64,000 bases of DNA, from NCBI GenBank assembly GCA_965247125.1, contig CBDFGO010000003.1:1054001-1118000 (forward strand), written 5' to 3'. The first letter of the stretch is position 1. Each line of letters opens with the position of its first letter. Shown one piece after another: positions 32,300-40,731 of the stretch. Position numbers and translations under genes: made by a program. The stretch comes from CALBJU01 sp965247125. Lineage in GTDB: Bacteria; Bacteroidota; Rhodothermia; Rhodothermales; UBA10348. The notes under the pieces are model-generated. The model did no database searches and had not been told where the DNA came from. It saw only the letters and a program-made list of their open reading frames with translations.

Positions 32300-35245
32300 A
32301 TGTCGAAAAACGTCGTTCGAATCTTAGTTCTTTTTGGCCTGCTGCTGCCGGCAGCCGGAGTCCAGGCCCAGTTTGGATATCATTTCGGCCGGAATAAGAT
32401 TCAGTACGAAAACTTCGACTGGCAGATCATGAAGACCGACCACTTCGAGATCTACTACTATCCCGAGATGTTGGAGTTGGCCGAGCACGGCGCGTTCTTC
32501 GCCGAGGAGGCCTATGAAGAGCTCCAGCACAAGTTCAACTTCTCGCTGAACAGCCGTGTCCCTCTGATATTCTATTCGTCCAATCTGCACTTCAAGCAGA
32601 CAAATGTGACCGCGGGATTTATTCCGGACGGAGTCGGTGGCTTTTTCGAATTCCTGAAAGGACGTGTCGTCATTCCAGCGAATGGAAATCTGCATCGATT
32701 CCGACGAGTGGTGCGCCACGAAATGGTGCACGTGTTCATGTACAATAAGGTGACACGCGTCATGCGCGATCACCGCCGAGTGATGGATCGATTCCTGCCG
32801 CTATGGTTCACCGAAGGACTGGCAGAGTACTGGTCTGGCCAGCCCGACCATCAGCACGAGATGGTTATCCGGGATGCCCTCTTCACCAACTACCTCGTTC
32901 CGCTTGAGTCGATGTACCGTATCAACGGATCGTTCGTGATGTACAAGCAGGGAGAGTCCATCAATCGTTTTTTCGCCGAGACGTATGGCGAGGAGAAGCT
33001 TCTGGAGTTGCTGGAGAACTCCTGGAAGGATCGAGATTTTCGCGTTGTGATAGAGATCACGATGCAGGAAGAATTCGACGTTATCACGAAGAAGTGGCAC
33101 GACTGGCTCAAGAAGCAATATTACCCTGAACTTTCGGATGTAGAAATATCTTCGCTGATCGCAGGCGGACTCTCTACCCAGGGATTCAACGCGAAGCCCA
33201 ATTATTTCAGATTCGAAGATGGAACCCGAAAGGTTTACTTCGTGGGCAATCTGAATGGCCTGGGCAATGTATACGAAGTTGAAATCGACGACGATTTTCA
33301 TCCGGTCAAGCGACCAGAGGTTTTAATCAAAGGGGAACGCACCGATGAGTTCGAAGCATTTCATCTTTTTGAGAGTCGAATTTCGGTCTCAGCACAGGGC
33401 GACCTGGCATTCGTGACCAAATCGGGCGGGAAGGACGTGGTTCACGTCTATAACCTGATCGATAATAAGCTCAGCGCGACGTTCAGATTCGACGATCTCA
33501 TCGCCGTGTATTCGCCCTCATGGAGTCCAGATGGCAAGGATTTCGCCTTCACGGCAATAACCCGGTCCGGCTTCTCTGATTTGTATGTATATCGGACACA
33601 AACGGATGAGCTGCAACAGATTACATCGGATACCTACGATGATCGAGATCCCGCGTGGAGTCCGGATGGAAGGTTTATTGCCTTTTCTTCCGATCGTTCC
33701 ACGTTCGGAAAAGAGGGTGCCTATAACATTTTTTCCTATGGCGTCGAAGATGGGTTGGTCCGGTACGTGACCTACGGAGATCGAACCGATGTTTCTCCGA
33801 GTTGGAGCCCGGACGGTACAAACCTTGCGTTTATCAGCACGATCCGAGATGACACCGGAAAGTTTGGAGCTCAAGATATCTGGGTTGCAGACATGAGTTA
33901 TCAGCTCGGCAACGCCAGATCGATAGCTTCAACAGAGCCGGGTATCATGAGCGAGGAACCTGAATGGCGAAATCTTAGACGCCTCACCTCGTTGGTTGCC
34001 GCCTCCTTCGATCCTGTTTGGACGGACGATAACCACATTATTTTTACCAGTTTCGAAGGCCTCAGTTTTACCGTTCGGCAGCTCGCGCAGGTAGACTCCC
34101 TGCTGGCTTCCCCCAAACAGGCCGCGGTTGCCGATTTGTCTGAGGTGGGCCCAGCGTGGTCTTACGATGCCCTCAAAATTGGGATTGACTCGGAGGTGAC
34201 CAGGTACAAATCCCGATATCAGCTGGATATTGCGCAGGGGATTGTGAGTCAAAATCCTGTGCTGGGCACTACCGGTGGGGCGGTCATGGCATTTTCGGAT
34301 ATGATGGGTGACGATTATCTGTATCTCACCATTCTCAACACCGGAACCGGAACGCGGAGCTTCTTAAAGGATCTCAGTTTTCAAGTTGCTCGCTTCAAGC
34401 TCAACCGCAGAGCAAACTATGGTTACGGGATGTACCGATTCTCCGGAAGGCGGTATGACGTTACGGAGCCGGACGCACCTTCGGGATTTCCGCTTTTTTA
34501 TGAGACGGTGTACGGTGGTTTTGGCTCGATGAGCTATCCGTTATCCAAGTTTACACGGCTGGAAATGACAACCTCGCTGAACTGGACTAGCAAAGACATC
34601 GCCATTCGGGACTTGAGTCGGGATGCACTCTTACTGTCGAATAGCATTTCCCTTGTGCGGGACAACGCGTTGTACTGGATGAACGGACCTATTGACGGAT
34701 GGAGGGCAAGCTTTACAGCCGGTTATACTTCTGATGTTCTGTACGCCAACGTAAGCTACTACACGCTGATGCTTGACTTGAGAAAGTACTTTCGGATCAC
34801 TCGAAGCATCACATTTGCTTCCTGGGCCATGGCACGGATTAACGAAGGGAGGGAAGCCCGTCTCTTCGTTCTGGGTGGGAGTTGGGACTTGCGTGGGTTC
34901 AGATGGTTCGATGTTCGTGGGCAAAAAATGTGGTTCACCTCACACGAGCTGAGGTTTCCTCTCATCAATGCTCCGACGGTGCTGGTGCCCCTTCTGGCTC
35001 CATTTGGGATTGCCAGTGTGCGCGGCACACTGTTTTTCGATGCCGCCCACGCGTGGAACGATGACTACTATGATGTGCGTCCAGAAATTCGGGCTGGCGA
35101 AACGGTCGGTGCCGCTGGCTTCGGATTAAGGGTCAATCTCTTCGGCGCGTTTGTACTGCGGTACGATATTGGTCGAAGATATCGCGATGGTTTCAGAAGG
35201 CAGGACAAAGTATTCAGGCAGTTTTTCTTTGGCTGGGATTTCTGA
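32300..35245 (+). CDS. Peptidase MA / PD40 propeller / outer-membrane barrel protein
   Basis: 981 residues in three parts. A signal peptide (MSKNVVRILVLFGLLLPAAG, cut near VQAQ) leads to a gluzincin-like peptidase MA domain, with HEMVH (140-144) and the downstream WFTEGLAEYW Glu (about 172). Residues about 300-620 hold TolB/PD40 blades (WSPDGKD, WSPDGRF, WSPDGTN). The C-terminal 350 residues have alternating aromatic strands and end in RQFFFGWDF, typical of a BamA/surface-antigen-like barrel with a terminal Phe. It is probably an outer-membrane metalloprotease or assembly factor; the substrate is unknown. It is followed with a 1-base overlap by the BamB-like gene. Confidence 0.82.
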   Translation: MSKNVVRILVLFGLLLPAAGVQAQFGYHFGRNKIQYENFDWQIMKTDHFEIYYYPEMLELAEHGAFFAEEAYEELQHKFNFSLNSRVPLIFYSSNLHFKQTNVTAGFIPDGVGGFFEFLKGRVVIPANGNLHRFRRVVRHEMVHVFMYNKVTRVMRDHRRVMDRFLPLWFTEGLAEYWSGQPDHQHEMVIRDALFTNYLVPLESMYRINGSFVMYKQGESINRFFAETYGEEKLLELLENSWKDRDFRVVIEITMQEEFDVITKKWHDWLKKQYYPELSDVEISSLIAGGLSTQGFNAKPNYFRFEDGTRKVYFVGNLNGLGNVYEVEIDDDFHPVKRPEVLIKGERTDEFEAFHLFESRISVSAQGDLAFVTKSGGKDVVHVYNLIDNKLSATFRFDDLIAVYSPSWSPDGKDFAFTAITRSGFSDLYVYRTQTDELQQITSDTYDDRDPAWSPDGRFIAFSSDRSTFGKEGAYNIFSYGVEDGLVRYVTYGDRTDVSPSWSPDGTNLAFISTIRDDTGKFGAQDIWVADMSYQLGNARSIASTEPGIMSEEPEWRNLRRLTSLVAASFDPVWTDDNHIIFTSFEGLSFTVRQLAQVDSLLASPKQAAVADLSEVGPAWSYDALKIGIDSEVTRYKSRYQLDIAQGIVSQNPVLGTTGGAVMAFSDMMGDDYLYLTILNTGTGTRSFLKDLSFQVARFKLNRRANYGYGMYRFSGRRYDVTEPDAPSGFPLFYETVYGGFGSMSYPLSKFTRLEMTTSLNWTSKDIAIRDLSRDALLLSNSISLVRDNALYWMNGPIDGWRASFTAGYTSDVLYANVSYYTLMLDLRKYFRITRSITFASWAMARINEGREARLFVLGGSWDLRGFRWFDVRGQKMWFTSHELRFPLINAPTVLVPLLAPFGIASVRGTLFFDAAHAWNDDYYDVRPEIRAGETVGAAGFGLRVNLFGAFVLRYDIGRRYRDGFRRQDKVFRQFFFGWDF

Positions 35246-36414
35246 TGACTGCCCGTAAAAGCCACATACCTCAAATATTAATTGCAGCAATCGTATTTGC
35301 TGGATGTCAGTCGATTCGGTTCGACCTGCCGGGAAGATTGACCGATTCAGATTGGCCAACCGATGGAAAGACCGCAGAGAGAGACCGCTACGTGCGGCAA
35401 TCCTTGGAATTGCCACTTGAAGTGAGTTGGGAATACAGCGCGAACGCCGGCTTCGGGCCGGGCTCTCCATTGATCCTGGATGGGGTCGTGCTGGTTGGCA
35501 CGCGAAAGGGAGAAATACACGCTGTCGAGCTTGAAACGGGCCGAAAGAGAGGCTTCAAGAAAATGGGGGAGGCCATTGAAGGGTCACCTCTGATAGCAAA
35601 CGGCATGCTCTATGTACCTTCTGCCTGGGGCAAAAAGGTGTTGGTCGGATTCGATCTCAAGCGCGGGGTCATCTCCTGGAAGGTGTCGGGCGTTCCGTTC
35701 GAAACGGCGTTGGTGGCGCACGAAGACAACGTGGTCGGAGTTGATGTTGAAGGGACCGTTCGTTCTTTCAGTGGTGAGACTGGAGAGGAGTTGTGGTGTC
35801 TGGAATTGGGTGAAAGGATCTCTGCTCAAGCATCACCTCTACTCATCAGTCCGAATCGATTATTTGTGGCTACTGATGACGGAAAAGGATACCTCGTAGA
35901 CCTGAGCGTTCCGGACATCATCAGGCAGACTGATCTGGGCGCTCCTGTCTACACGTCGCCTGCGACGAGCGATGGAATGATTTACATCTCCACCACACGG
36001 GGAAGTTTGGTTGCGATCGAGGCGGTAACGGGAGAGCAGAAGTGGCTGATGGAAACACTCAATCCCGATGTGCGCATGGGAGCTCCCGCGGTTGATGGAG
36101 AACGCGTGTATCTCGGCGCGACGGATGGCCGAGTTCGATCAGTCGATATCAACACGGGACGGGTCCTATGGGAGGTGCAATTATCAGACGTGGTTACCGG
36201 CGCTCCTCTGGTTACTGAAGAAACAGTTTTTGTAGGAACACTGGGTCGAGAATTGATGGGATTCAGGGCCACGACAGGTGATTTGGTCTGGGAAGTTGAA
36301 ATGAAAGGACGAATTAAATCCGCGATGGCGGTTGCTGGCGATGGGCTGATCGTCCTGAGTGAACCCAGATACGTGACTTATTTTAAGCATGTGGAGCAGA
36401 ACGATGAAGGCTGA
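35245..36414 (+). CDS. BamB-like PQQ-type beta-propeller lipoprotein
   Basis: 389 residues. The lipobox IVFAGC near residue 20 makes it a probable outer-membrane lipoprotein. Repeated propeller blades follow: GSPLILDGVVLVGTRKGEI, EGSPLIANGMLYV, YTSPATSDGMIYISTTRG, GAPAVDGERVYLGATDG and GAPLVTEETVFVGTLG. This is the pattern of BamB and other PQQ-like repeat proteins that scaffold outer-membrane assembly. Its start overlaps the stop of the barrel gene (TGATG), strongly suggesting that the two work together. Confidence 0.82.
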   Translation: MTARKSHIPQILIAAIVFAGCQSIRFDLPGRLTDSDWPTDGKTAERDRYVRQSLELPLEVSWEYSANAGFGPGSPLILDGVVLVGTRKGEIHAVELETGRKRGFKKMGEAIEGSPLIANGMLYVPSAWGKKVLVGFDLKRGVISWKVSGVPFETALVAHEDNVVGVDVEGTVRSFSGETGEELWCLELGERISAQASPLLISPNRLFVATDDGKGYLVDLSVPDIIRQTDLGAPVYTSPATSDGMIYISTTRGSLVAIEAVTGEQKWLMETLNPDVRMGAPAVDGERVYLGATDGRVRSVDINTGRVLWEVQLSDVVTGAPLVTEETVFVGTLGRELMGFRATTGDLVWEVEMKGRIKSAMAVAGDGLIVLSEPRYVTYFKHVEQNDEG

Positions 36415-37165
36415 ACGCACATTGTTGGTGTTGTTGATTTGCGTGTTGGTTGGGCCTGTTATGGGACAATCGCAATCGATCATCGTGAACACAAATTTGG
36501 CATCCAGCAACGTGTTTGTTGATGGCGAGTGGCTTGGCCCGGCGTCTCAATCTCCATTCGAGGTAAGTTCGGGTGCTCGACGGGTCACCGTAAGTCCTGC
36601 GGGGGGAGATGCGTGGTCCATCGAAGCATTGTCGTTCGACCTTATGGATGAAACTGGAGATATTTTAACTCTGGATGCTAGATTCCCGCATTATTACAGA
36701 TTTGAGACGGTACCGCAGGGTGCGTCAGTAGAGGATGGTAGCGGATCAGCGATGGGCTCCACGCCGCTGACCTATGTCTCGGATGATCCGTTGGTGGGTC
36801 AAATATTGCTGAAGCTTCCCGGTTTTAAAACGGCTTCAGTAACGCTCGGAAGCGAGATCTGGAATCGTTCCCTGGTCGAGTTGAGTCCTCTACCGGGAGT
36901 ATCGCTCGACTCAGAAGGCGGTTTCCGGGTCGAGGGCCATCGTCGTCGGAGATGGATCAATTACGTCGCGGCCTCTACCGCCGTTGTGGGCGCCGTGTTG
37001 TCGATCCACTTCAGGACAAAGGCAGACAACCGTTTCGACGATTTCAGCGAAACAGGAGATAGATCTCTGAAGTCCGATATTCATCGACTGGATATCTATT
37101 CTGGTGTTGCACAGGGCTTCATGCAAGTCGGCGTCGGCGTTTTCGCTTTTCGACTGGCTTTCTAA
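36404..37165 (+). CDS. Exported PEGA-domain protein
   Basis: 253 residues from ATG 36404, overlapping the BamB-like gene by 11 bases; the upstream ATG at 36389 is a weaker choice. A signal peptide (LLVLLICVLVGPVMG) is followed by two PEGA-like beta segments: SSNVFVDGEWLGPASQSPFEVSSG, and later ETVPQGASVEDG. A second hydrophobic stretch lies near YVAASTAVVGAVLSI, and the last 40 residues look like barrel or amphipathic strands ending in RLAF. PEGA domains are surface or S-layer-associated; the function here is unknown. It forms an overlapping three-gene envelope operon with the two preceding genes. Confidence 0.72.
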   Translation: MKAERTLLVLLICVLVGPVMGQSQSIIVNTNLASSNVFVDGEWLGPASQSPFEVSSGARRVTVSPAGGDAWSIEALSFDLMDETGDILTLDARFPHYYRFETVPQGASVEDGSGSAMGSTPLTYVSDDPLVGQILLKLPGFKTASVTLGSEIWNRSLVELSPLPGVSLDSEGGFRVEGHRRRRWINYVAASTAVVGAVLSIHFRTKADNRFDDFSETGDRSLKSDIHRLDIYSGVAQGFMQVGVGVFAFRLAF

Positions 37166-37239
37166 GACATTCCGGGGCAACGCGAACCCCCTGAGTGCGT
37201 TGTCGTAGCATCGGGCAACCCTCATAATTCAGCTGCCCA

Positions 37240-37698
37240 ATGATAAAAGAACGACTTCAAAACGATCTGAAAGAGGCCATGCGATCCAGGGACGCCATCC
37301 GCTTGCGCACCGTGAGATCCTTGCGAGCGGCCATCATGACCAAAGAAATTGATCTTCGCAGTGGTGGAAAAGGAGAAATACCCGAAGAAGACGCTATCGC
37401 GGTAATTCAGAAGCAGGCGAAGCAGCGTAGAGACTCGATCGAGCAATATGAGCTGGCTGGCAGGGATGACCTGAAGCAGATCGAGGTCGAGGAGCTTCAG
37501 ATCATCAAAGATTATCTCCCAGAGCAACTATCTGAAGATGATGTCCGTAACGCAGTGGTAGCTATCGTCCGCGAGACAGCAGCCGATGGTATGAAAGACA
37601 TGGGCCGCGTCATGGGAGCTGCAATGCAGCAACTTCGAGGTAAGGCTGACGGGAAGCTTGTTCAACAGATTGTTCGCGAAATCCTTTCAGAAAAGTGA
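37240..37698 (+). CDS. yqeY: GatB/YqeY-domain protein
   Basis: 152 residues, full length for the family. The helical N-terminus (IKERLQNDLKEAMRSRDAIRLRTVRSLRAAI) and the C-terminal tail domain (LSEDDVRNAVVAIVRE, DMGRVMGAAMQQLRGKADGKLV) match the YqeY family, related to the tRNA-binding tail of GatB. Its cellular role is unclear. It lies between the envelope operon and cvpA, 75 bases after the PEGA gene. Confidence 0.92.
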   Translation: MIKERLQNDLKEAMRSRDAIRLRTVRSLRAAIMTKEIDLRSGGKGEIPEEDAIAVIQKQAKQRRDSIEQYELAGRDDLKQIEVEELQIIKDYLPEQLSEDDVRNAVVAIVRETAADGMKDMGRVMGAAMQQLRGKADGKLVQQIVREILSEK

Positions 37699-37719
37699 TT
37701 TCCAGTCGATATAGAGGGT

Positions 37720-38262
37720 ATGGGTACTCTAGATATTTTTATTCTTGTGGTTCTGGCCCTGGGCATTCTTAGAGGCTGGAGCACGGGCTTTCTGAAGCAG
37801 GCTTCTTCGCTTGCTGGAACGATACTGGCATTCGTACTCGCCGCGTCGTTTATGGAGTCAGGTGGAAGGATCCTGGAGCTCAATGTGACATTGAGTCCAG
37901 ACAAGAGCCCCATGCTTGCCTTCGTTATTATTTTCGCGGTTGTAAAACTGGCCGTGAAGATGGTGACCAAGACCGCTGAGTCGCTGCTCAACGCAACAAA
38001 ATTATCAGGTCTTGACCGGTTGGCAGGTGGCGCAGCCGGAGCACTCAAGGCTGCAATCGCAATGAGCGTCGTATTTGTAATGATCGGCTACGCCCAGCTT
38101 CCCGGCAAAGTGTCAAGAGAGTCATCCGATCTCTATATGCCGGTATATCGACTCGTTCCTGAGGCCTGGAGTTTTCTATCCGACCGATCTCCAGCTTTTG
38201 AAGAATTCAGACAGAAAGTCGAGGATCGCCTCGAATTTGAAGCGAACACGCTTCCCATCTAG
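37720..38262 (+). CDS. cvpA: CvpA family membrane protein
   Basis: 180 residues. Four hydrophobic helices: TLDIFILVVLALGILRGWSTG, SLAGTILAFVLAASF, MLAFVIIFAVVKLAVKM and AALKAAIAMSVVFVMIGYA. The GWSTG motif after helix 1 and the GLDRLAGGAAGALKA loop are typical of CvpA/colicin V production proteins, which affect envelope homeostasis. It starts 21 bases after yqeY. Confidence 0.88.
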   Translation: MGTLDIFILVVLALGILRGWSTGFLKQASSLAGTILAFVLAASFMESGGRILELNVTLSPDKSPMLAFVIIFAVVKLAVKMVTKTAESLLNATKLSGLDRLAGGAAGALKAAIAMSVVFVMIGYAQLPGKVSRESSDLYMPVYRLVPEAWSFLSDRSPAFEEFRQKVEDRLEFEANTLPI

Positions 38263-38277
38263 CTGCGAGTCGAAAGC

Positions 38278-39132
38278 CTAATATTGAGGCGTATTCGGCT
38301 GCAGTTTGATCGAAAAACCAAACTCCTGGTACGTTAATTCCTGACTTTCGAGTTCTGGCCGTGTAGTCTTCGCGTCGAGGGATACGCTGATCCATGGCGC
38401 GAGTTGGGATCGTATCTCGTAGAACAAAGTACTCTTGCTCAGATTTGTAGAACCGGTAAGCCAGGAAAAATTGTATCCGGCCAGAAGTGAGAGGCGTTTG
38501 CCCACGCGAGCAGCGGTCAGCAATTTCAATCCGTATTCAGCCCCAGTGAATCGCTTGTCCGAATGATCTGTTTTGTCGAAGAGGCGGTCACCGAAACGCC
38601 AGGTTGATATTCCTCCTTTCGCCATTACCCGTACTGAAAAAGAGTTGTCCGACCGCTGGAGATGTAATCCTGGACCCGTCGCGACGCTTAGCCAGGTTCC
38701 ATCAAGATCTGTTACCGAAGACTTATCGTAATCCAGAATCACGACCTCAGCTCCCCAGACAGAACGTTGAAGGATGAGATCGAGTGCAGTTAATCGATAT
38801 CTGAACTCGGAACGACCAGATGAATAATTTCTCGCCCCAACGCCGAGTCGTAACAGTTCGATACGCGAGTCCGCTGTGACCTGCGGGAGTAGCGTGGATA
38901 GAGGCACAATGCGCTGCGCCTGTACGAGCAACATGCTGGAATCGGAAATATCCGGGATTGACACTCGAAGCGACACTTCCCATGGCGCCAGAGCAAGTGG
39001 AGACTGAGCGGACACAGAATTCCACCCGGAGAGGAAGATCAAGCCCACTAGGACTATGGCTTTTTTGGCCAAATCTGGAATGCGGTTAAAATGAGCACCG
39101 GATCGAATGACCGTGCATACTGTCACTCTCAT
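38278..39132 (-). CDS. Exported hypothetical protein, probable outer-membrane beta-barrel
   Basis: 284 residues, unrecognised. It has a signal-like hydrophobic segment (KKAIVLVGLIFLSGWNSVSAQ) after a long basic N-terminus; a start further in is possible, but none is better placed. The mature part has many alternating polar/aromatic strands (WEVSLRVSIPDI, SEFRYRLTALDLILQ, LSLLAGYNFSWLTG, TYQEFGFSIKLQP). This suits a small barrel or jelly-roll envelope protein. Its start overlaps the stop of the DMT transporter half at 39129 (ATGA), so the two are coupled. Confidence 0.6.
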   Translation of the reverse strand: MRVTVCTVIRSGAHFNRIPDLAKKAIVLVGLIFLSGWNSVSAQSPLALAPWEVSLRVSIPDISDSSMLLVQAQRIVPLSTLLPQVTADSRIELLRLGVGARNYSSGRSEFRYRLTALDLILQRSVWGAEVVILDYDKSSVTDLDGTWLSVATGPGLHLQRSDNSFSVRVMAKGGISTWRFGDRLFDKTDHSDKRFTGAEYGLKLLTAARVGKRLSLLAGYNFSWLTGSTNLSKSTLFYEIRSQLAPWISVSLDAKTTRPELESQELTYQEFGFSIKLQPNTPQY

Positions 39133-39587
39133 GTATGCGTACCACTTGATTCTGTTCGTCGCCGTCGAGCGTATCGCATGATCACGAGCCCAAAGATGAT
39201 CAGCGAACCTCCTGCAATCTGTGCGGGTAGGATCTGGTCATCAAGGATGAAGTAGCCGCTAACCAGTGCGACAAGTGGTACAAGATTGCCAAAGGCTGCC
39301 GTGTGTGATGCACCGAGAGTGCGGACCGCGTTGTTCCAGAACACGATCGCTACGCCAGTCGAGAGGGTGCCGGATAATATTATGGCGATCCAGTAAGGTT
39401 CTGTCACCCGCGACCAGTTCACTTCGCTCCAGAATGGAACGGCCAAAGCCGCCATAAATGGCAGCGCGAGTATGAGGGCCAGGACCGTGAGCGCGAGTGG
39501 CGCGTGTCTTTTGACGAGAGGTCTGGTCATGGCGGTATAGGAACCCCACATCATAGCGGCGAGCAACATGACTCCGTTGCCGAGCAT
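39129..39587 (-). CDS. EamA/DMT transporter, C-terminal half (separate frame)
   Basis: 152 residues from ATG 39587. Five transmembrane helices (GVMLLAAMMWGSYTAM; LALTVLALILALPFMAAL; WIAIILSGTLSTGVAIVF; AAFGNLVPLVALVSGYFIL; IAGGSLIIFGLVIMRYA) make one complete EamA domain. It is preceded without gap by the N-terminal half: the stop and start overlap as TGATG. The reading frame also extends upstream to 39722 in a frame that matches the transporter only from about 39620. So the pair is either a genuinely split two-gene transporter with termination-reinitiation, or a single gene with a one-base shift. The substrate is unknown (drug/metabolite superfamily). Confidence 0.78.
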   Translation of the reverse strand: MLGNGVMLLAAMMWGSYTAMTRPLVKRHAPLALTVLALILALPFMAALAVPFWSEVNWSRVTEPYWIAIILSGTLSTGVAIVFWNNAVRTLGASHTAAFGNLVPLVALVSGYFILDDQILPAQIAGGSLIIFGLVIMRYARRRRTESSGTHT

Positions 39588-40066
39588 CAATTCTGACGAG
39601 ATACTGATTTCTTCCGAGCCAATTGCACCGTTCCTGTTCCAACGATCGAGACGGCCAGGCCGAACCAGGCGAGACCAGAGAGTCTTTCTACACCCATTAT
39701 CACCACCAGCAGAGCCGTCCAAATTGGGGCACTGGACATGATAATAGCAGCATTCTCCGCGGACGTAAGGTCCAAGCCAGTGATAAAGGCAATCTGATAG
39801 AAAACCCAGCCCAGAAACGTGAGCATGATAAAGGCTTTCGGGTCGGTCTTGACGGGCTTCCAGAACGCTGAGAGCGATCGACCGGATCGCCGGTAGTGAA
39901 TGTATCCCAGAACTGCGGCTGCGGAGAAAAGCCGAAACACGTTCAACACATGCGGATGCATGACCTCGAGAACGATCTTGATAACAACAAAGTTAATACC
40001 CCAGACCAGCACGACCAGGATCAGCTCTACTTCGCTTCGGAATCTCTGGAATGATCTCTCGCTCAT
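39587..40066 (-). CDS. EamA/DMT transporter, N-terminal half
   Basis: 159 residues. It is a complete first EamA domain: LILVVLVWGINFVVIKI, FRLFSAAAVLGYIHY, AFIMLTFLGWVFYQIAFI, NAAIIMSSAPIWTALLVVI and LAWFGLAVSIVGTGTVQLA make five helices. The motifs WG-x-NFV and SAEN-AAII-x-SSAP are family hallmarks. A standard member has about 300 residues with two such domains; here the frame ends at TGA 39587-39589, overlapping the ATG of the second half. An obligate two-protein transporter or a frameshifted gene would both look like this. Confidence 0.82.
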   Translation of the reverse strand: MSERSFQRFRSEVELILVVLVWGINFVVIKIVLEVMHPHVLNVFRLFSAAAVLGYIHYRRSGRSLSAFWKPVKTDPKAFIMLTFLGWVFYQIAFITGLDLTSAENAAIIMSSAPIWTALLVVIMGVERLSGLAWFGLAVSIVGTGTVQLARKKSVSRQN

Positions 40067-40202
40067 GGGTTCACGTAATTGCGGCCTAAGCTAGCTGATA
40101 CGATGGACAAACGCCGATTCGATTTTGTACCTTGATCAATTATTGATGTATAGCGAAGCCCTGATCGGCAGAATCAGGGCGAGCGACAAGACCAGGTACG
40201 TT

Positions 40203-40544
40203 ATGGCAATGCTTGACAGCGGAATTACCAAGTTATACTACACCATCAGTGAAGTAGCCAAACTGGTTGAAGAGGAAGCCCATGTGCTCCGGTACTGGGA
40301 GACGGAATTCGAGGGTCTGAGGCCTCGAAAAAACAGAGCTGGGAAGCGGGTTTACACGAAGGATGACATTGATGTGGTCTTTCGTATCCGGCACCTTCTT
40401 CGAGACGAAAAGTTCACTATTGACGGTGCGCGTCAGGCGCTCAAGAAGAGTAGAAAAAGAAGCGTCGAGCTTTCGTCTGGAGTCGAGGAATTGAAAGAAA
40501 TGCGAGATTTTCTGGAGAAAATGCTCGATCGGATCGCGGGTTGA
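40203..40544 (+). CDS. MerR-family transcriptional regulator
   Basis: About 113 residues from ATG 40203; in-frame TTG 40125 and ATG 40146 would extend it. The winged helix begins LYYTISEVAKLVEEEAHVLRY, where the recognition residues RYWETEF follow, then RPRKNRAGKRVYTKDDIDVV. A short helix (RHLLRDEKFTIDGARQALKKS) and an acidic coil follow. There is no effector domain, as is common for the short Bacteroidota MerR proteins. DNA targets are unknown. It lies divergent from the split DMT transporter and could control it or the TonB receptor 190 bases downstream; both are inferences. Confidence 0.88.
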   Translation: MAMLDSGITKLYYTISEVAKLVEEEAHVLRYWETEFEGLRPRKNRAGKRVYTKDDIDVVFRIRHLLRDEKFTIDGARQALKKSRKRSVELSSGVEELKEMRDFLEKMLDRIAG

Positions 40545-40731
40545 TATGAATTCTGGAGGTCTGCGAACACTCAGTCTTGGATAGACAAGATTTCTTGAGT
40601 AGTCGTTTAAGGCTGAAACGGTCGATTATGGGCAGAGCCATATCTAGTTACCCACATTCAGTCTCCTTGATGGCGATTGCATATTGATAATGTTAGATTG
40701 AAAAAACGCCACGACCCAACGGAGGTTGGAA

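Noticed and set aside
40669..40703. Promoter pair before the TonB receptor (ttgc ... tagattg)
   Set aside because: Spacing of about 14 bases fits neither sigma-70 nor the Bacteroidota -33/-7 arrangement.
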